This document shows, one piece after another, positions 33,401-40,375 of a stretch of 57,236 nucleotides of DNA. Source of the stretch: Rugosimonospora africana. Its GTDB lineage: Bacteria; Actinomycetota; Actinomycetes; Mycobacteriales; Micromonosporaceae. The DNA lies in contig NZ_BONZ01000102.1 of assembly GCF_016862975.1 (NCBI RefSeq), positions 1 through 57,236 of the forward strand, written 5' to 3'. Position 1 is the first letter of the stretch. Each line of letters opens with the position of its first letter. A program made the position numbers and the translations under genes. The notes beneath the pieces were generated by a model. That model saw only the letters and a list, made by a program, of their open reading frames with translations, had not been told where the DNA came from and searched no databases.

Positions 33401-33668
33401 ATGGCGGCTTGGCGGATGGCGGCATTGTGGATGACGGCGTGGCGGATGACGGCTTGGCGGATGGATGGCGGCCACCCCCGTCGGTCAGGACGACCCGGTC
33501 ACCATCGCCGCCCCTGAGTCCAGTGGCGCCGACCGCGCTGGCGTCCGGCAGCGTGGGCGCCGCCGACACGGTTCCCGGATAGCCGGCTGTGCCGCCGGCG
33601 ACCAGGGCGAAGGCCAGCAGGGTCACCACCAGCCTTCGGCGACGGTTCCTGTTTGCGCTCGTAGCCAC
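30402..33668 (-). CDS. Secreted subtilisin-like serine protease, S8 family
   Basis: This 1088-residue preproprotein has a signal peptide (RRRRLVVTLLAFALVAGGTAG), a low-complexity Ser/Pro/Lys stretch from 15-bp repeats, and an I9-type inhibitor propeptide with FNGFSAKLTARQVATL. The catalytic triad is Asp in VIGVLDTGIWPDS (~297), His in GHGTHTASTAAG (~369) and Ser in GTSMATPYVAGAA (~686). A PA (protease-associated) insert and a C-terminal Fn3-like region, LTRKLTNVGTARETYRASV, place it with cucumisin/plant-type subtilases; a further ~250 residues resemble a beta-rich pre-peptidase domain. It should act outside the cell. The upstream leader contains two stacked hairpins. Confidence 0.95.
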   Translation of the reverse strand: MATSANRNRRRRLVVTLLAFALVAGGTAGYPGTVSAAPTLPDASAVGATGLRGGDGDRVVLTDGGGRHPSAKPSSATPSSTMPPSAKPPSNNPSGGRSGVNPNGNGLYIVQLAEAPVTTYSGGVPGLAGTRPQQGQRLEPESTAAQAYRRHLDATRAAVVAAAGVTTAEVYTTAFNGFSAKLTARQVATLRADKRVRAVTASQKVASAAGTPAPETTGLSSAPTSLALTTPVPSPPPPTPPASTAPTQSNGGSGTILPDPRKLGSPRFGTPKPAAPKAGAPKPGGATGTGMVIGVLDTGIWPDSPSFAKQMPAPANWHGACQTGPMWVAADCNGKIVGARYFADAYLAGSGGTLPAGEVLSPVDLVGHGTHTASTAAGLPVQHVTIDGRDFGSIAGVAPDAQIAVYKVLWGGAGYDADIIAGIDAAIADGVQVLNFSVAVQLGDWTPNTPVGTAFLNAVLAGIFVSAAAGNDGLTGTISNAAPWLTTVGAAVTKLDEGTVRLGDGTKLVGGTLDVLPGGDTASPLVFGAQAGPVAGSAEYCLPGTLDAAKVRGKVVACALYSPFDEVAELKAKGATAMLLFDPPIGNFRVNSIYGFPVLYLNTAQQAGQLFTYLTNHPTDGTALLSPGGDGSSVPGLPSVADFSSKGPDYTAPGVLKPDLVAPGSDIVASVSPPGNFGRQFDAYSGTSMATPYVAGAATILAAEHPSWSPGTISSALSTTATDTEGTSDPLYQGSGLVDLARAGDPGLVFEPDPADFVAFSQQAKPDGAELNLPSISLHEYDGTQPVTLTRKLTNVGTARETYRASVTGLPGMQVTVNPSSVTVFPGRTATVTITLSRGSAPWDRYVTGSITWRSTAHSVRIPVAARPWGVTPEPYGDDGIQFGRRQDGAFGMLQPGFTGPLTGRSTGYTPMVWQSSSMPAGVNDGVFDPHASGVTAQNFTVPDDTAGFVVETATDDPNTNLDLYIYRGDTLVSRSIASWSSAEQVLLFMPEPGQYTAYVFAQKSGGPVVDYRLGHAIVGNHGNYAPATLSLPSPVQRGTTPRFTLKPDSPLPDQPVPNDEFWAYTELFSNGQTIPGPLVYTTQSSWQ
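32821..32880. repeat. Tandem repeat, 4 x 15 bp, in subtilase gene
   Basis: Units of GGCTTCGGTGCACCG type encode Gly-Ala-Pro-Lys-Ala/Pro repeats between the propeptide and catalytic domain. Confidence 0.88.
33397..33471. repeat. Tandem repeat, 5 x 15 bp, in subtilase gene
   Basis: Units of GCGGATGRCGGCTTG type encode Ser/Pro/Lys-rich pentapeptides (AKPSS, ATPSS, TMPPS, AKPPS) soon after the signal peptide. Confidence 0.88.
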
Positions 33669-33716
33669 GAGGCTCCTTCCTCCGCTCCAACGGAGCGCCC
33701 ACGACGGTCCGACACG

Positions 33717-33774
33717 CGCCTCCGCGGTCCGCGGAGGCGTTGGCCCTACTCAACCGCTTGCCGGCTGAGTAGGG
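33717..33774 (-). promoter_or_regulatory. Two consecutive hairpins upstream of the subtilase gene
   Basis: CGCCTCCGCGG / CCGCGGAGGCG (33717-33739, one-base centre) and CCCTACTCA / TGAGTAGGG (33744-33774, 9-bp stem, 13-nt loop) lie 50-105 bp before the start codon. An A+T-rich patch with CATAAT on the minus strand just upstream (about 33786-33795) could be a -10 element, which would put both hairpins in the mRNA leader. A role in attenuation or mRNA stability is a guess. Confidence 0.5.
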
Positions 33775-33894
33775 TTTCGCAGGCAATTATGAATTGAAGA
33801 TCGTATCGCTTCGGGCGCCGCCGCAGTAGGTCTGCCGGCGGCGTGCGCGACGATCCCGCCTGGGTCGGTGCGTGGTTCGGCGCCGAGCGGTCGG

Positions 33895-34401
33895 TCAGGT
33901 CCAGCCGTACTTCGCGCGCAGCACTTGGGCGACCCGGTCGAAGCGGGCCCGGTCAAGGATGGCGCCCTCGCGCCGGATGCTGTCCTCCCGCATGGTGAGT
34001 ACCCGGTTCAGGCGGAGCCAGCTCGGTCGGTTGTCGTGGTCCCACTCGCCCGGCCCGAGCGCGAACCAGTTCGGTTGACCGTCGCGTTCGGACTGGCTGG
34101 ACAGCATGAGGCCGAACAGGGTGCGGCTCTCCCGCCCGACCACGAGTACCGGGCGGTCCTTGCCCTGGCGCGGATCGTCCTCGTACGGCACCCAGGTCCA
34201 CACGATCTCACCCGGGTCGGCCTGCCCGTCCAACTCCGGCGCGTACAGCAGGCGACGGCGCCGCAACGCGGCGACCTGCCGGCGTCGGGCAAGTTGAGCG
34301 GGGTTCGGTTGGGCGGTGCCGGGTGTCGTGGCGGCACGCGGCACCGGGATCCGGCGCAGGGTGGCGGCGACGCCCCTGAAGAGATTTCCCACGGCGTGCA
34401 C
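33895..34401 (-). CDS. PemK/MazF-family protein without visible antitoxin
   Basis: The 168-residue protein begins at GTG 34401. After an Arg-rich N-terminus (ARRRQVAALRRRRLLYAP) the PemK-like domain starts near residue 63 with GEIVWTWVPYEDD and continues with KDRPVLVVGRESRTLFGLMLSS. This solitary form, with its long basic N-terminal region, is widespread in actinomycetes; MazF/PemK proteins are usually mRNA interferases, but no small antitoxin frame with a DNA-binding motif lies next to it. It could be a true toxin paired in trans or a housekeeping derivative. Confidence 0.8.
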   Translation of the reverse strand: MHAVGNLFRGVAATLRRIPVPRAATTPGTAQPNPAQLARRRQVAALRRRRLLYAPELDGQADPGEIVWTWVPYEDDPRQGKDRPVLVVGRESRTLFGLMLSSQSERDGQPNWFALGPGEWDHDNRPSWLRLNRVLTMREDSIRREGAILDRARFDRVAQVLRAKYGWT

Positions 34402-34551
34402 CCTATTGGTTCCAGCCCGGCCACGCGAAGCCCAGCGCCTGTGTCGCGTGGCCGGACTTCGGATGGCCGGGCTTCGTGTGGCCGGACTTTCGTCCGGCCG
34501 GGCTTCGTGGCAGGGCTTCGTGTGGCTGGCCTTTGTCTGGCCGAGTGCGGG

Positions 34552-34974
34552 TCAGAACATTCCGTTGCGGTTGGCTGACTCTTCGGGAATCGGCTGCATG
34601 ACATCCCAGTGCTCGACGATCCGGCCTTCTTCGAGCCGGAAGACGTCGACGATCGCGGTACCACGCTGTCCCGGCACCCGTACCCCGTGCACGTGCGCCA
34701 TCACCAGGTCGCCCTCGGCGACGATGTTCTTCACCTCCGCGCGCAGCTCGGGGAACGTGGTCCTGAGCTGATCGAGGAACGCCCGGAACCCCTCGATGCC
34801 GTCGGCGATGCGCGGATTGTGCTGCACGTACCGGTCGCCGATGAACATCGACGCGGCGTCGAAGTCCTTCTCGTTGATGCCCGCCTGATAGAAGGCCAGG
34901 ACGGTCTGCTTGTTGCGGTCGAGCGTCGAGTCGCGTTGGTCCGGCTGGGCGTCTTGGGTGGGTACCTGAGTCAC
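34552..34974 (-). CDS. SnoaL-like / NTF2-fold protein
   Basis: This 140-residue protein has NKQTVLAFYQAGINEKDFDAA, RYVQHNPRIADGIEGF and a C-terminal VDVFRLEEGRIVEHWDVMQ, which are the landmarks of SnoaL-like polyketide cyclase / ester cyclase folds. Most such proteins of this length are of unknown activity. It starts at GTG 34974 and lies 70 bp downstream of a TetR gene on the same strand, so it is probably the TetR-regulated effector. The region after its stop (34435-34550) has degenerate GTGGCCGGRCTTCG repeats of about 15 bp. Confidence 0.85.
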   Translation of the reverse strand: MTQVPTQDAQPDQRDSTLDRNKQTVLAFYQAGINEKDFDAASMFIGDRYVQHNPRIADGIEGFRAFLDQLRTTFPELRAEVKNIVAEGDLVMAHVHGVRVPGQRGTAIVDVFRLEEGRIVEHWDVMQPIPEESANRNGMF

Positions 34975-35044
34975 GGCGATCCTTTCTTGAACTTCGGGTC
35001 AAAAATCTGGGTACGGCTCGGTTCGCCGCGATCGGGCGGTGGGA

Positions 35045-35617
35045 TCAGAGCGTCGCCAGGACGGCGTCGATCGTGTGCCGGATGCGGTCGGCGTCTGTCG
35101 TCTTGGCGAGCACGGACATGCCGAGGAACGAGGTGAGCACCAGGGCCGCCAACTGCCCGGGATCCCGTCCCGCGGCGATTTCCCCGCTCGCCTGACCCTC
35201 CTCGATCACCGTGCGGAACGCGCCTTCGAGGCGGTCGAACAGCTGCCGGACAGTCCTGGTCGCGTCCTCGTCGGTGCCGGCCAGCTCGACGGCCGTGTTG
35301 ACCGCGAGGCAGCCGCGTGAGGTCAGGGTGGCATCGGCGTCGGCGAGCCGCCGCAGGGCCGCTCGCAGGCGTTCCCGGGCGGTGCCCGGCTGATCCAGCG
35401 TCGCCGTCACGCCGGCCGCCCGCAGGTCGACGTAGCGCCGCAACGCGAGGTCGAACAGTGCGCGCTTGCTGGCAAAGGTGTTGTAGAGGCTGCCCTTGCC
35501 GATGCCCAGCTCGGCTGCGAGGTCCTGTGGCGTCGTGTCGGTGAATCCTTTGCGCCAGAACAGGTCCATCGCGCTGTCGATGGCTGCGTCGGGATCGAAC
35601 TGTCTCGGCCTGCCCAC
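35045..35617 (-). CDS. TetR-family regulator
   Basis: The 190-residue protein reads GRPRQFDPDAAIDSAMDLFWRKGF, a typical TetR/AcrR start, with the helix-turn-helix TTPQDLAAELGIGKGSLYNTF at about 28-48. The ligand domain contains TSRGCLAVNTAVELAG, characteristic of the YxaF/LmrA-like TetR group that senses small hydrophobic compounds. The start is GTG 35617. An imperfect palindrome with GATTCT/AGAATC ends lies 17 bp upstream, so autorepression is likely, together with the downstream SnoaL-like gene. Confidence 0.92.
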   Translation of the reverse strand: MGRPRQFDPDAAIDSAMDLFWRKGFTDTTPQDLAAELGIGKGSLYNTFASKRALFDLALRRYVDLRAAGVTATLDQPGTARERLRAALRRLADADATLTSRGCLAVNTAVELAGTDEDATRTVRQLFDRLEGAFRTVIEEGQASGEIAAGRDPGQLAALVLTSFLGMSVLAKTTDADRIRHTIDAVLATL

Positions 35618-35633
35618 GACGGTGAGGCTAGTT

Positions 35634-35659
35634 GATTCTGTACCTAGCGGTCAAGAATC
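35634..35659. promoter_or_regulatory. TetR operator candidate
   Basis: GATTCT (35634-35639) and AGAATC (35654-35659) flank an inner ACC/GGT pair; the 11-bp arms have two mismatches. The site begins 17 bp upstream of the TetR GTG start. Confidence 0.65.
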
Positions 35660-35918
35660 GCTCGGGGACGGTGCCGATCCGGGCGGAAACGTCCGTGACG
35701 TGTCCGCGACGAGTCCGGGCGACTCCGTGGCAAGGCGGCGAACCCGATCACCACTGCCCAGCCGGCCGGCCGAGGCCGGCTGGGACGGCTGGCGGCATCG
35801 CCTGGCTGATCGTGCGGTTACGCGTCGTAATCGCGGCACTTCGACTCGGGCCGGCCGGCCTGTCGGTGACACTGGGCGCATCACTGTCACGCTTATCGAT
35901 ATCAATTGAGGTGTGCCC

Positions 35919-36887
35919 ATGACCAGACTCGGTGTCGACTATTCGACGAGTCGCCCGGGCGCCACGGCGCTGAAGGCCGCCGGCTACACCTTCGCGTGCC
36001 GGTACCTGGCGGCCGGCAGCAAGAAGAACGCCAAGAAGGCGCTCACCAAGACCGAGGCCGACGGGCTGCGCGCCGCCGGCATCGACGTCGTCAGCAACTG
36101 GGAGATCGTGGAGGCGGCCGCTCTCAAGGGTCGCGCCCAGGGTGTGGCCGACGCGAAGGCGGCCGTGGCGAAGCACAATGCCTGCGGCGGGCCGCCCGGA
36201 CGCCCGATCTACTTCAGCGTCGACTTCGACATCCCGGACTTCGCGCCGGCCAGCAAGGATCCGCGGGCGAAGCTGGGGGCGGTGGCGCCGTACTTCGACG
36301 GCATCCTGTCCGTACTGGGCCCGGCCCGAACCGGTGCGTACGGCGGCTACTGGGCGATCTCGCGGCTGTTCGACGCCAAGCTGATCCGCTGGGGTTGGCA
36401 GGCGTACGCCTGGTCGTCGGCCGGTTCCGGCCCGCGGCCGAACACCGTGACGGTCAAGTTGCGCGGCAAGAGTTACTGGTTCGACACCCGGGCACAGCTC
36501 CGCCAGATCCAGAACGGCATCGCGGTCAACGGCGCCGACTGCGACAAGGACGAGGCGGTGGCGGCCGACTTCGGCCAGTGGGGATTCGTACCGAAGAAGG
36601 AGGAGGAGCCCGAAGTGGCTTTCATGGACGACGAGAACGCGGCCAAGCTCGCCTGGCGGATCGACGCGCTGTTCAGCGGATCCGAGACCATCCGGGGCGG
36701 CGCGGAGAAGGGCCAGCCGGTGGTGACGGTGCGGCTGCTCAACCAGATCAAGGCCGGGCAGACCACACCGACCCCGGTTCAGGTCGACGCGGCCTCGGTG
36801 GCCGGTGCGCTGGCCGGCAACGAGGACTTCCTCAGGGCTCTGGCCAGAGCGGTCAACGACGACGCGGCCGAGCGGCTCTCCGGCTGA
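35919..36887 (+). CDS. DUF1906 glycoside-hydrolase-like protein
   Basis: This 322-residue protein has the DUF1906 (Rv2525c-like) barrel: LGVDYSTSRPGATALKAAGYTFACRYLA at the start, AAGIDVVSNWE, GRPIYFSVDFDIPDF with acidic candidates, YGGYWAISRLF and a closing NGADCDKDEAVAADFGQWG near 220. Members bind or cleave cell-wall glycans, and similar domains occur in phage lysins. There is no signal peptide. The last ~100 residues form a helical tail (ENAAKLAWRIDALFSG...) ending in AGNEDFLRALARAVNDD, reminiscent of phage endolysin C-termini. GAGG precedes ATG 35919; GTG 35913 is an alternative. Confidence 0.85.
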   Translation: MTRLGVDYSTSRPGATALKAAGYTFACRYLAAGSKKNAKKALTKTEADGLRAAGIDVVSNWEIVEAAALKGRAQGVADAKAAVAKHNACGGPPGRPIYFSVDFDIPDFAPASKDPRAKLGAVAPYFDGILSVLGPARTGAYGGYWAISRLFDAKLIRWGWQAYAWSSAGSGPRPNTVTVKLRGKSYWFDTRAQLRQIQNGIAVNGADCDKDEAVAADFGQWGFVPKKEEEPEVAFMDDENAAKLAWRIDALFSGSETIRGGAEKGQPVVTVRLLNQIKAGQTTPTPVQVDAASVAGALAGNEDFLRALARAVNDDAAERLSG

Positions 36888-36914
36888 CAGCGGGCTGATG
36901 CCGCCGCGGGTACC

Positions 36915-36972
36915 GGCGCCGGGACGGCCCCGGTCAGCGCGCTCACCGCTGTCCGAGGGCCGTCCCGGCGCC
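36915..36972 (+). terminator. Long-stem terminator after DUF1906 gene
   Basis: GGCGCCGGGACGGCC (36915-36929) and GGCCGTCCCGGCGCC (36958-36972) are perfect reverse complements, extended by one inner pair (36930/36957), with a loop of about 26 nt. It lies 28 bp after the stop, between convergent genes. Confidence 0.8.
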
Positions 36973-37042
36973 CCTCACCCCGTGCCGCACCCGCCCCTCA
37001 CTTCGTCCTTACGCCGTGCCCCACCCGTGCCTCACCCGTGTG

Positions 37043-39427
37043 TCACTCCGTGCGCAGCGTTTCCGCTGTCCTGGCCCTGGCCGCCCAGTCGGCTGGCAGC
37101 AGCGCGCCGGCCACCGCGATGACCAGCCCGCCGAGGGCCAGCGCGCACACCACCGGCAGGTGATAGACCGCCAGGTCCGCCGCCGGGAACCGGGTGCCGG
37201 CGGCCCGACCCATGGCCGGCATCACGATGTGATGCAGTGCGATCCCCACCGGTACGCCGGCCACACCGGCGAGCAGCCCGACTCCGGCGACCGAGGTGAC
37301 CACCATCGCGATGGTCTGCCGGGGCGTCATGCCCAGCGCCTTGAACACCCCGAGGTCGTGCACCCGGTCCCGGGTGTCGAGCAGCACCGTGTTGAGCACG
37401 CCCAGGCCGGCTACCGCCACCAGCATCAGGGTCAGCGCCGCGGCGAGCGAGTCCATCGCGATGACCGTTCCGCTCGGCCCGGTCGACGCCGGCTCGGCGA
37501 GCGCGCCGAGCGGTCGCAGGGCCGCGTTGAGCGAGTCCACATAGGACTTCGGATCGGTGCCCCCGGTGAGGTCGACGTCGAACCGGACCGACTCCGGAAG
37601 CACCCGCGCACCGAGGCCGGACAGCGTCGCCGCGTCGGTGAGGATCTGCTGACCCTCGTTGCTCAGCGACAGCGCCTCGCCGACGATCCGGACCCGGGCG
37701 GTGTGACCGTTGTTGGTCATCGTGACGGTGTCACCGATGTGCGTGCCGGTGAGGGTGAGAAACCCTGTCGGTACCACGGCCTGGCCGGGTCCGGTGAACC
37801 AGGATCCGGAAATCATCTGGTACGAGCCCCAGGAGGAGTCGCCCCGGTACGCGTTGACGGTTGTCGGCCCGGCCAGCCCGGCGACGCCGACCTGTGCCTG
37901 GCCGGTGCTGAAGTACCTGCGGGTACCGGGCTGACCGGCCAGCGCGGCGGCGACCGCGTCCGGGTCGGCGGCCCGGGATTGTTCCCTCCCGCTCAGGGTC
38001 CGCACGATGACCTGTCCGGGGCTTTCCCGGTTGAGGCCCTGGTCGATGCCGGTCAGCGATGCGGCCAGACCCACGCCGAAGGTGACTCCGACGGCGCCGA
38101 GGGCCACCGCCGCCGCCACGGTGGCCGACCGGGCCGGCCGGGCGAACGGGTTGGCCAGGCCGAGACTCACCACGCGCGGCAACGGCAGCCGGCCGAGCAG
38201 GCCGTGGAGCCCGCGGTTGATCCCGAGGTTGATCCCGCGCTCGTGACCGCGCCCGCGACCGGCGCGCGGGGTACGGCCGACCGCGATCGCCTCGACCGTG
38301 CGGAGCCGCCCCGCCCGCAGCGCGGGGGCCAGGGCGGTGGCCGCGACCACGGACATCGTGGCGATCGGCACCACCACGTCGATCCACGGCGCGACGGCCA
38401 GAGCCGACGTGCCGTAGGCGCTTCCCTCGGTGTGGAGCAGGGGGACGGCGAGCAGGTCGCCGAGCACCACGCCGAACGCCGTACCGACCGCCGCGGGGAT
38501 GAGCGCCTGAGCGACATAGGCGCGGACCACCTGCGCGGGAGTGAATCCGAGAGACTTCAGGATGCCGATGCGCCGGGTCGCCGCGCCGACCGTGCCACCG
38601 ACCACGATGCCGATGATCAGGATCGACATGCCCACGCCGAGCGCCCCGAGGGCGACAATGAACGGCGCGAACGTCGCCGCGGCGCGGTCTGCGGCCCGCT
38701 TGGCCCTCAGGTACGACTCCGCGCTGACCATCGACCCCGCCGGCACGGCCGCGACCACGCTGGCGCGGGCGGCCGAGACCTGCGCGTCGGTGCCGGCCGC
38801 GGCGAACCGGTACAGCATCTGGTACTCGGGTGCCGAGCCGGGCTCGGTCAGCGCGGCCACCTGAGCCGGCGGTACCCACGCGTCAGCGCTCCCGCCCACC
38901 GAGCGGGCCAGCCCCACCACGGTGAGCGTGGGGCTGCCCGGCACGTCCGGGAATGTCACGCGGTCTCCCACCCGGAACGGAGTCCGGTCCGCGTCCCACA
39001 CGATCTGCCCAGGGCCGGTCGCCCAGTGACCGGCGGTCAGGTCGAGGTCGTCGACCGGCGCGCCACCGGGCCGCCCGACCACGGTCGCCACCGGCAGGTT
39101 CAGGCCCACCGGTATGTCGCGGGCGTTGCCGCCGAGGGTCGGGTGCAGCGACACGGCACGGTACGGCCCGGCCGCCGCGGTCACGCCCGGAAGGTGCGCG
39201 GTGCCGGCCAGCTGCGTGGCGGTGGTTCCGGTCCCGTCGAACATCGCGGTCAGGTGCGCCCCACGCTGCCGCGCGAAGGCGTGGTCGAACGGCGCCTGTG
39301 ACCCGACGAGCAGGCTGGCGGCGAGTACCGAGGAGGTGACCGCGAGCAGCACGGTCAGCGTCATCACCACGGTCTGCGCCCGCCGCCGGCCGACTCCGGC
39401 GCGGACCACCTTCCCCAGCGCGCTCAC
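37043..39427 (-). CDS. FtsX-family ABC transporter permease
   Basis: This 794-residue membrane protein starts with one helix (TVVMTLTVLLAVTSSVLAASLLVG), then a large extracytoplasmic domain and two FtsX units: helices near VALGALGVGMSILIIGIVVGG and LIPAAVGTAFGVVLGDLLAV, a second periplasmic-type domain, and the final VAGLGVLNTVLLDTRDRVHDLGVFKALGM. This duplicated MacB/YtrF-like layout exports peptides or antibiotics, or senses cell-envelope stress. The start is GTG 39427, overlapping the stop of the ATPase gene (GTGA), so the two subunits are co-translated. A divergent two-component system lies upstream. Confidence 0.93.
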   Translation of the reverse strand: MSALGKVVRAGVGRRRAQTVVMTLTVLLAVTSSVLAASLLVGSQAPFDHAFARQRGAHLTAMFDGTGTTATQLAGTAHLPGVTAAAGPYRAVSLHPTLGGNARDIPVGLNLPVATVVGRPGGAPVDDLDLTAGHWATGPGQIVWDADRTPFRVGDRVTFPDVPGSPTLTVVGLARSVGGSADAWVPPAQVAALTEPGSAPEYQMLYRFAAAGTDAQVSAARASVVAAVPAGSMVSAESYLRAKRAADRAAATFAPFIVALGALGVGMSILIIGIVVGGTVGAATRRIGILKSLGFTPAQVVRAYVAQALIPAAVGTAFGVVLGDLLAVPLLHTEGSAYGTSALAVAPWIDVVVPIATMSVVAATALAPALRAGRLRTVEAIAVGRTPRAGRGRGHERGINLGINRGLHGLLGRLPLPRVVSLGLANPFARPARSATVAAAVALGAVGVTFGVGLAASLTGIDQGLNRESPGQVIVRTLSGREQSRAADPDAVAAALAGQPGTRRYFSTGQAQVGVAGLAGPTTVNAYRGDSSWGSYQMISGSWFTGPGQAVVPTGFLTLTGTHIGDTVTMTNNGHTARVRIVGEALSLSNEGQQILTDAATLSGLGARVLPESVRFDVDLTGGTDPKSYVDSLNAALRPLGALAEPASTGPSGTVIAMDSLAAALTLMLVAVAGLGVLNTVLLDTRDRVHDLGVFKALGMTPRQTIAMVVTSVAGVGLLAGVAGVPVGIALHHIVMPAMGRAAGTRFPAADLAVYHLPVVCALALGGLVIAVAGALLPADWAARARTAETLRTE

Positions 39428-40206
39428 CGCCCGGCTCCGGCCTGAACGTCGCCGCCGGACCGGACAGCGCTACCGGCCTGAATGTCGCTACCGGCCCGGA
39501 CATTGCGACCGGCCCGGACATCGCCACCGGCCCGGACATCGCGGACGATCGCGCCGTCGATCAGCTCGATGGTCCGGGTCGCGCACGAATCGGCGAGCGC
39601 GGTGTCGTGGGTGACCAGCAGGATCGTCTGGCCGTCCTGGTTCAGCTCGGTGAGCAGTCGCCCGACGTCCTGCCCCGACGCGGTGTCCAGCGCACCGGTC
39701 GGCTCGTCGGCGAGCAGCAGCGCCGGGCGGTTCATCAGTGCCCGGGCGACCGCGACCCGCTGGCGTTGGCCGCCGGACAGCCGCCCGGGGAACGTGTCCG
39801 CGAACCGGTCGATGCCGAGGAACTCGAGCAGGTCGGCGGCGCGGCGGCGGGCCTGCTGCCGAGATGCCCCGGCCAGCTGGGCGGGTAGCAGCACGTTGTC
39901 GGCGACGGTCAGGTCGTCGAGGAGATTGAAGAACTGGAATATCATGCCGATCCGGGACCGGCGGTACCGCGCCGAGGCGCTCTCGCTCAGCTCGTCGACC
40001 CGGAGGCCGTCGACCGTCACGGTGCCCTCGCTCGGCCGGTCCAACCCGGCGACCAGGTTGAGCAGGGTGGACTTGCCGCTGCCGGACGGGCCGAGTACGG
40101 CCAGCGCCTCCCCGGCGCGTACCTCGAGGGTCAGGCCGGCCAGGGCGGGCGGCCCGTCGTCGTACTCCTTGCGTACCTCGTGGATCTGGATGAGCGGGGC
40201 CGCCAT
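39424..40206 (-). CDS. ABC transporter ATP-binding protein, MacB/LolD type
   Basis: This 260-residue ATPase has Walker A GPSGSGKST at 39-47, Q-loop FQFFNLL near 90, signature LSGGQRQR at 143-150, Walker B LLLADEPTG at 163-171 and the H-loop LLVTHD near 195. It belongs to the MacB/LolD group that partners FtsX permeases, here the next gene. GGAGG precedes ATG 40206. Beyond residue ~222 the protein ends in six hexapeptides (DVRAGG, NVRAGS, DIQAGS...) encoded by 18-bp DNA repeats, which are not part of the ATPase fold. Confidence 0.95.
   Translation of the reverse strand: MAAPLIQIHEVRKEYDDGPPALAGLTLEVRAGEALAVLGPSGSGKSTLLNLVAGLDRPSEGTVTVDGLRVDELSESASARYRRSRIGMIFQFFNLLDDLTVADNVLLPAQLAGASRQQARRRAADLLEFLGIDRFADTFPGRLSGGQRQRVAVARALMNRPALLLADEPTGALDTASGQDVGRLLTELNQDGQTILLVTHDTALADSCATRTIELIDGAIVRDVRAGGDVRAGRNVRAGSDIQAGSAVRSGGDVQAGAGR
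39436..39543. repeat. Tandem repeat, 6 x 18 bp, C-terminus of ABC ATPase gene
   Basis: Six units of ACCGGCCCGGACATCGCC type keep frame and form the last ~36 residues. The three upstream-most copies on the minus strand (39490-39543) are nearly identical. Confidence 0.9.
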
Positions 40207-40375
40207 GGTTCCTCCGTCGGATAGCCGGGTGCCGTCAGGGGCCGACGCTATGGGCGGCCGGCCGCGCGCCGCGTCGCCCGCGATGGCGATCCCGGGTACC
40301 GTGCCGGCCGCACCCGCGACGGAGTCATCCCCGGGATGTACGCCGGAGATGTACGGCCGGTGGGCATCGCGAGGG

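Noticed and set aside
33895-34401. Complete PemK/MazF toxin-antitoxin pair
   Set aside because: No antitoxin-like frame lies upstream or downstream; only the PemK-like gene is supported.
37016-39301. 761-codon plus-strand open frame
   Set aside because: It is antisense to the FtsX permease, is rich in Arg, Gly, His and Asp with no motif, and reflects G+C bias only.
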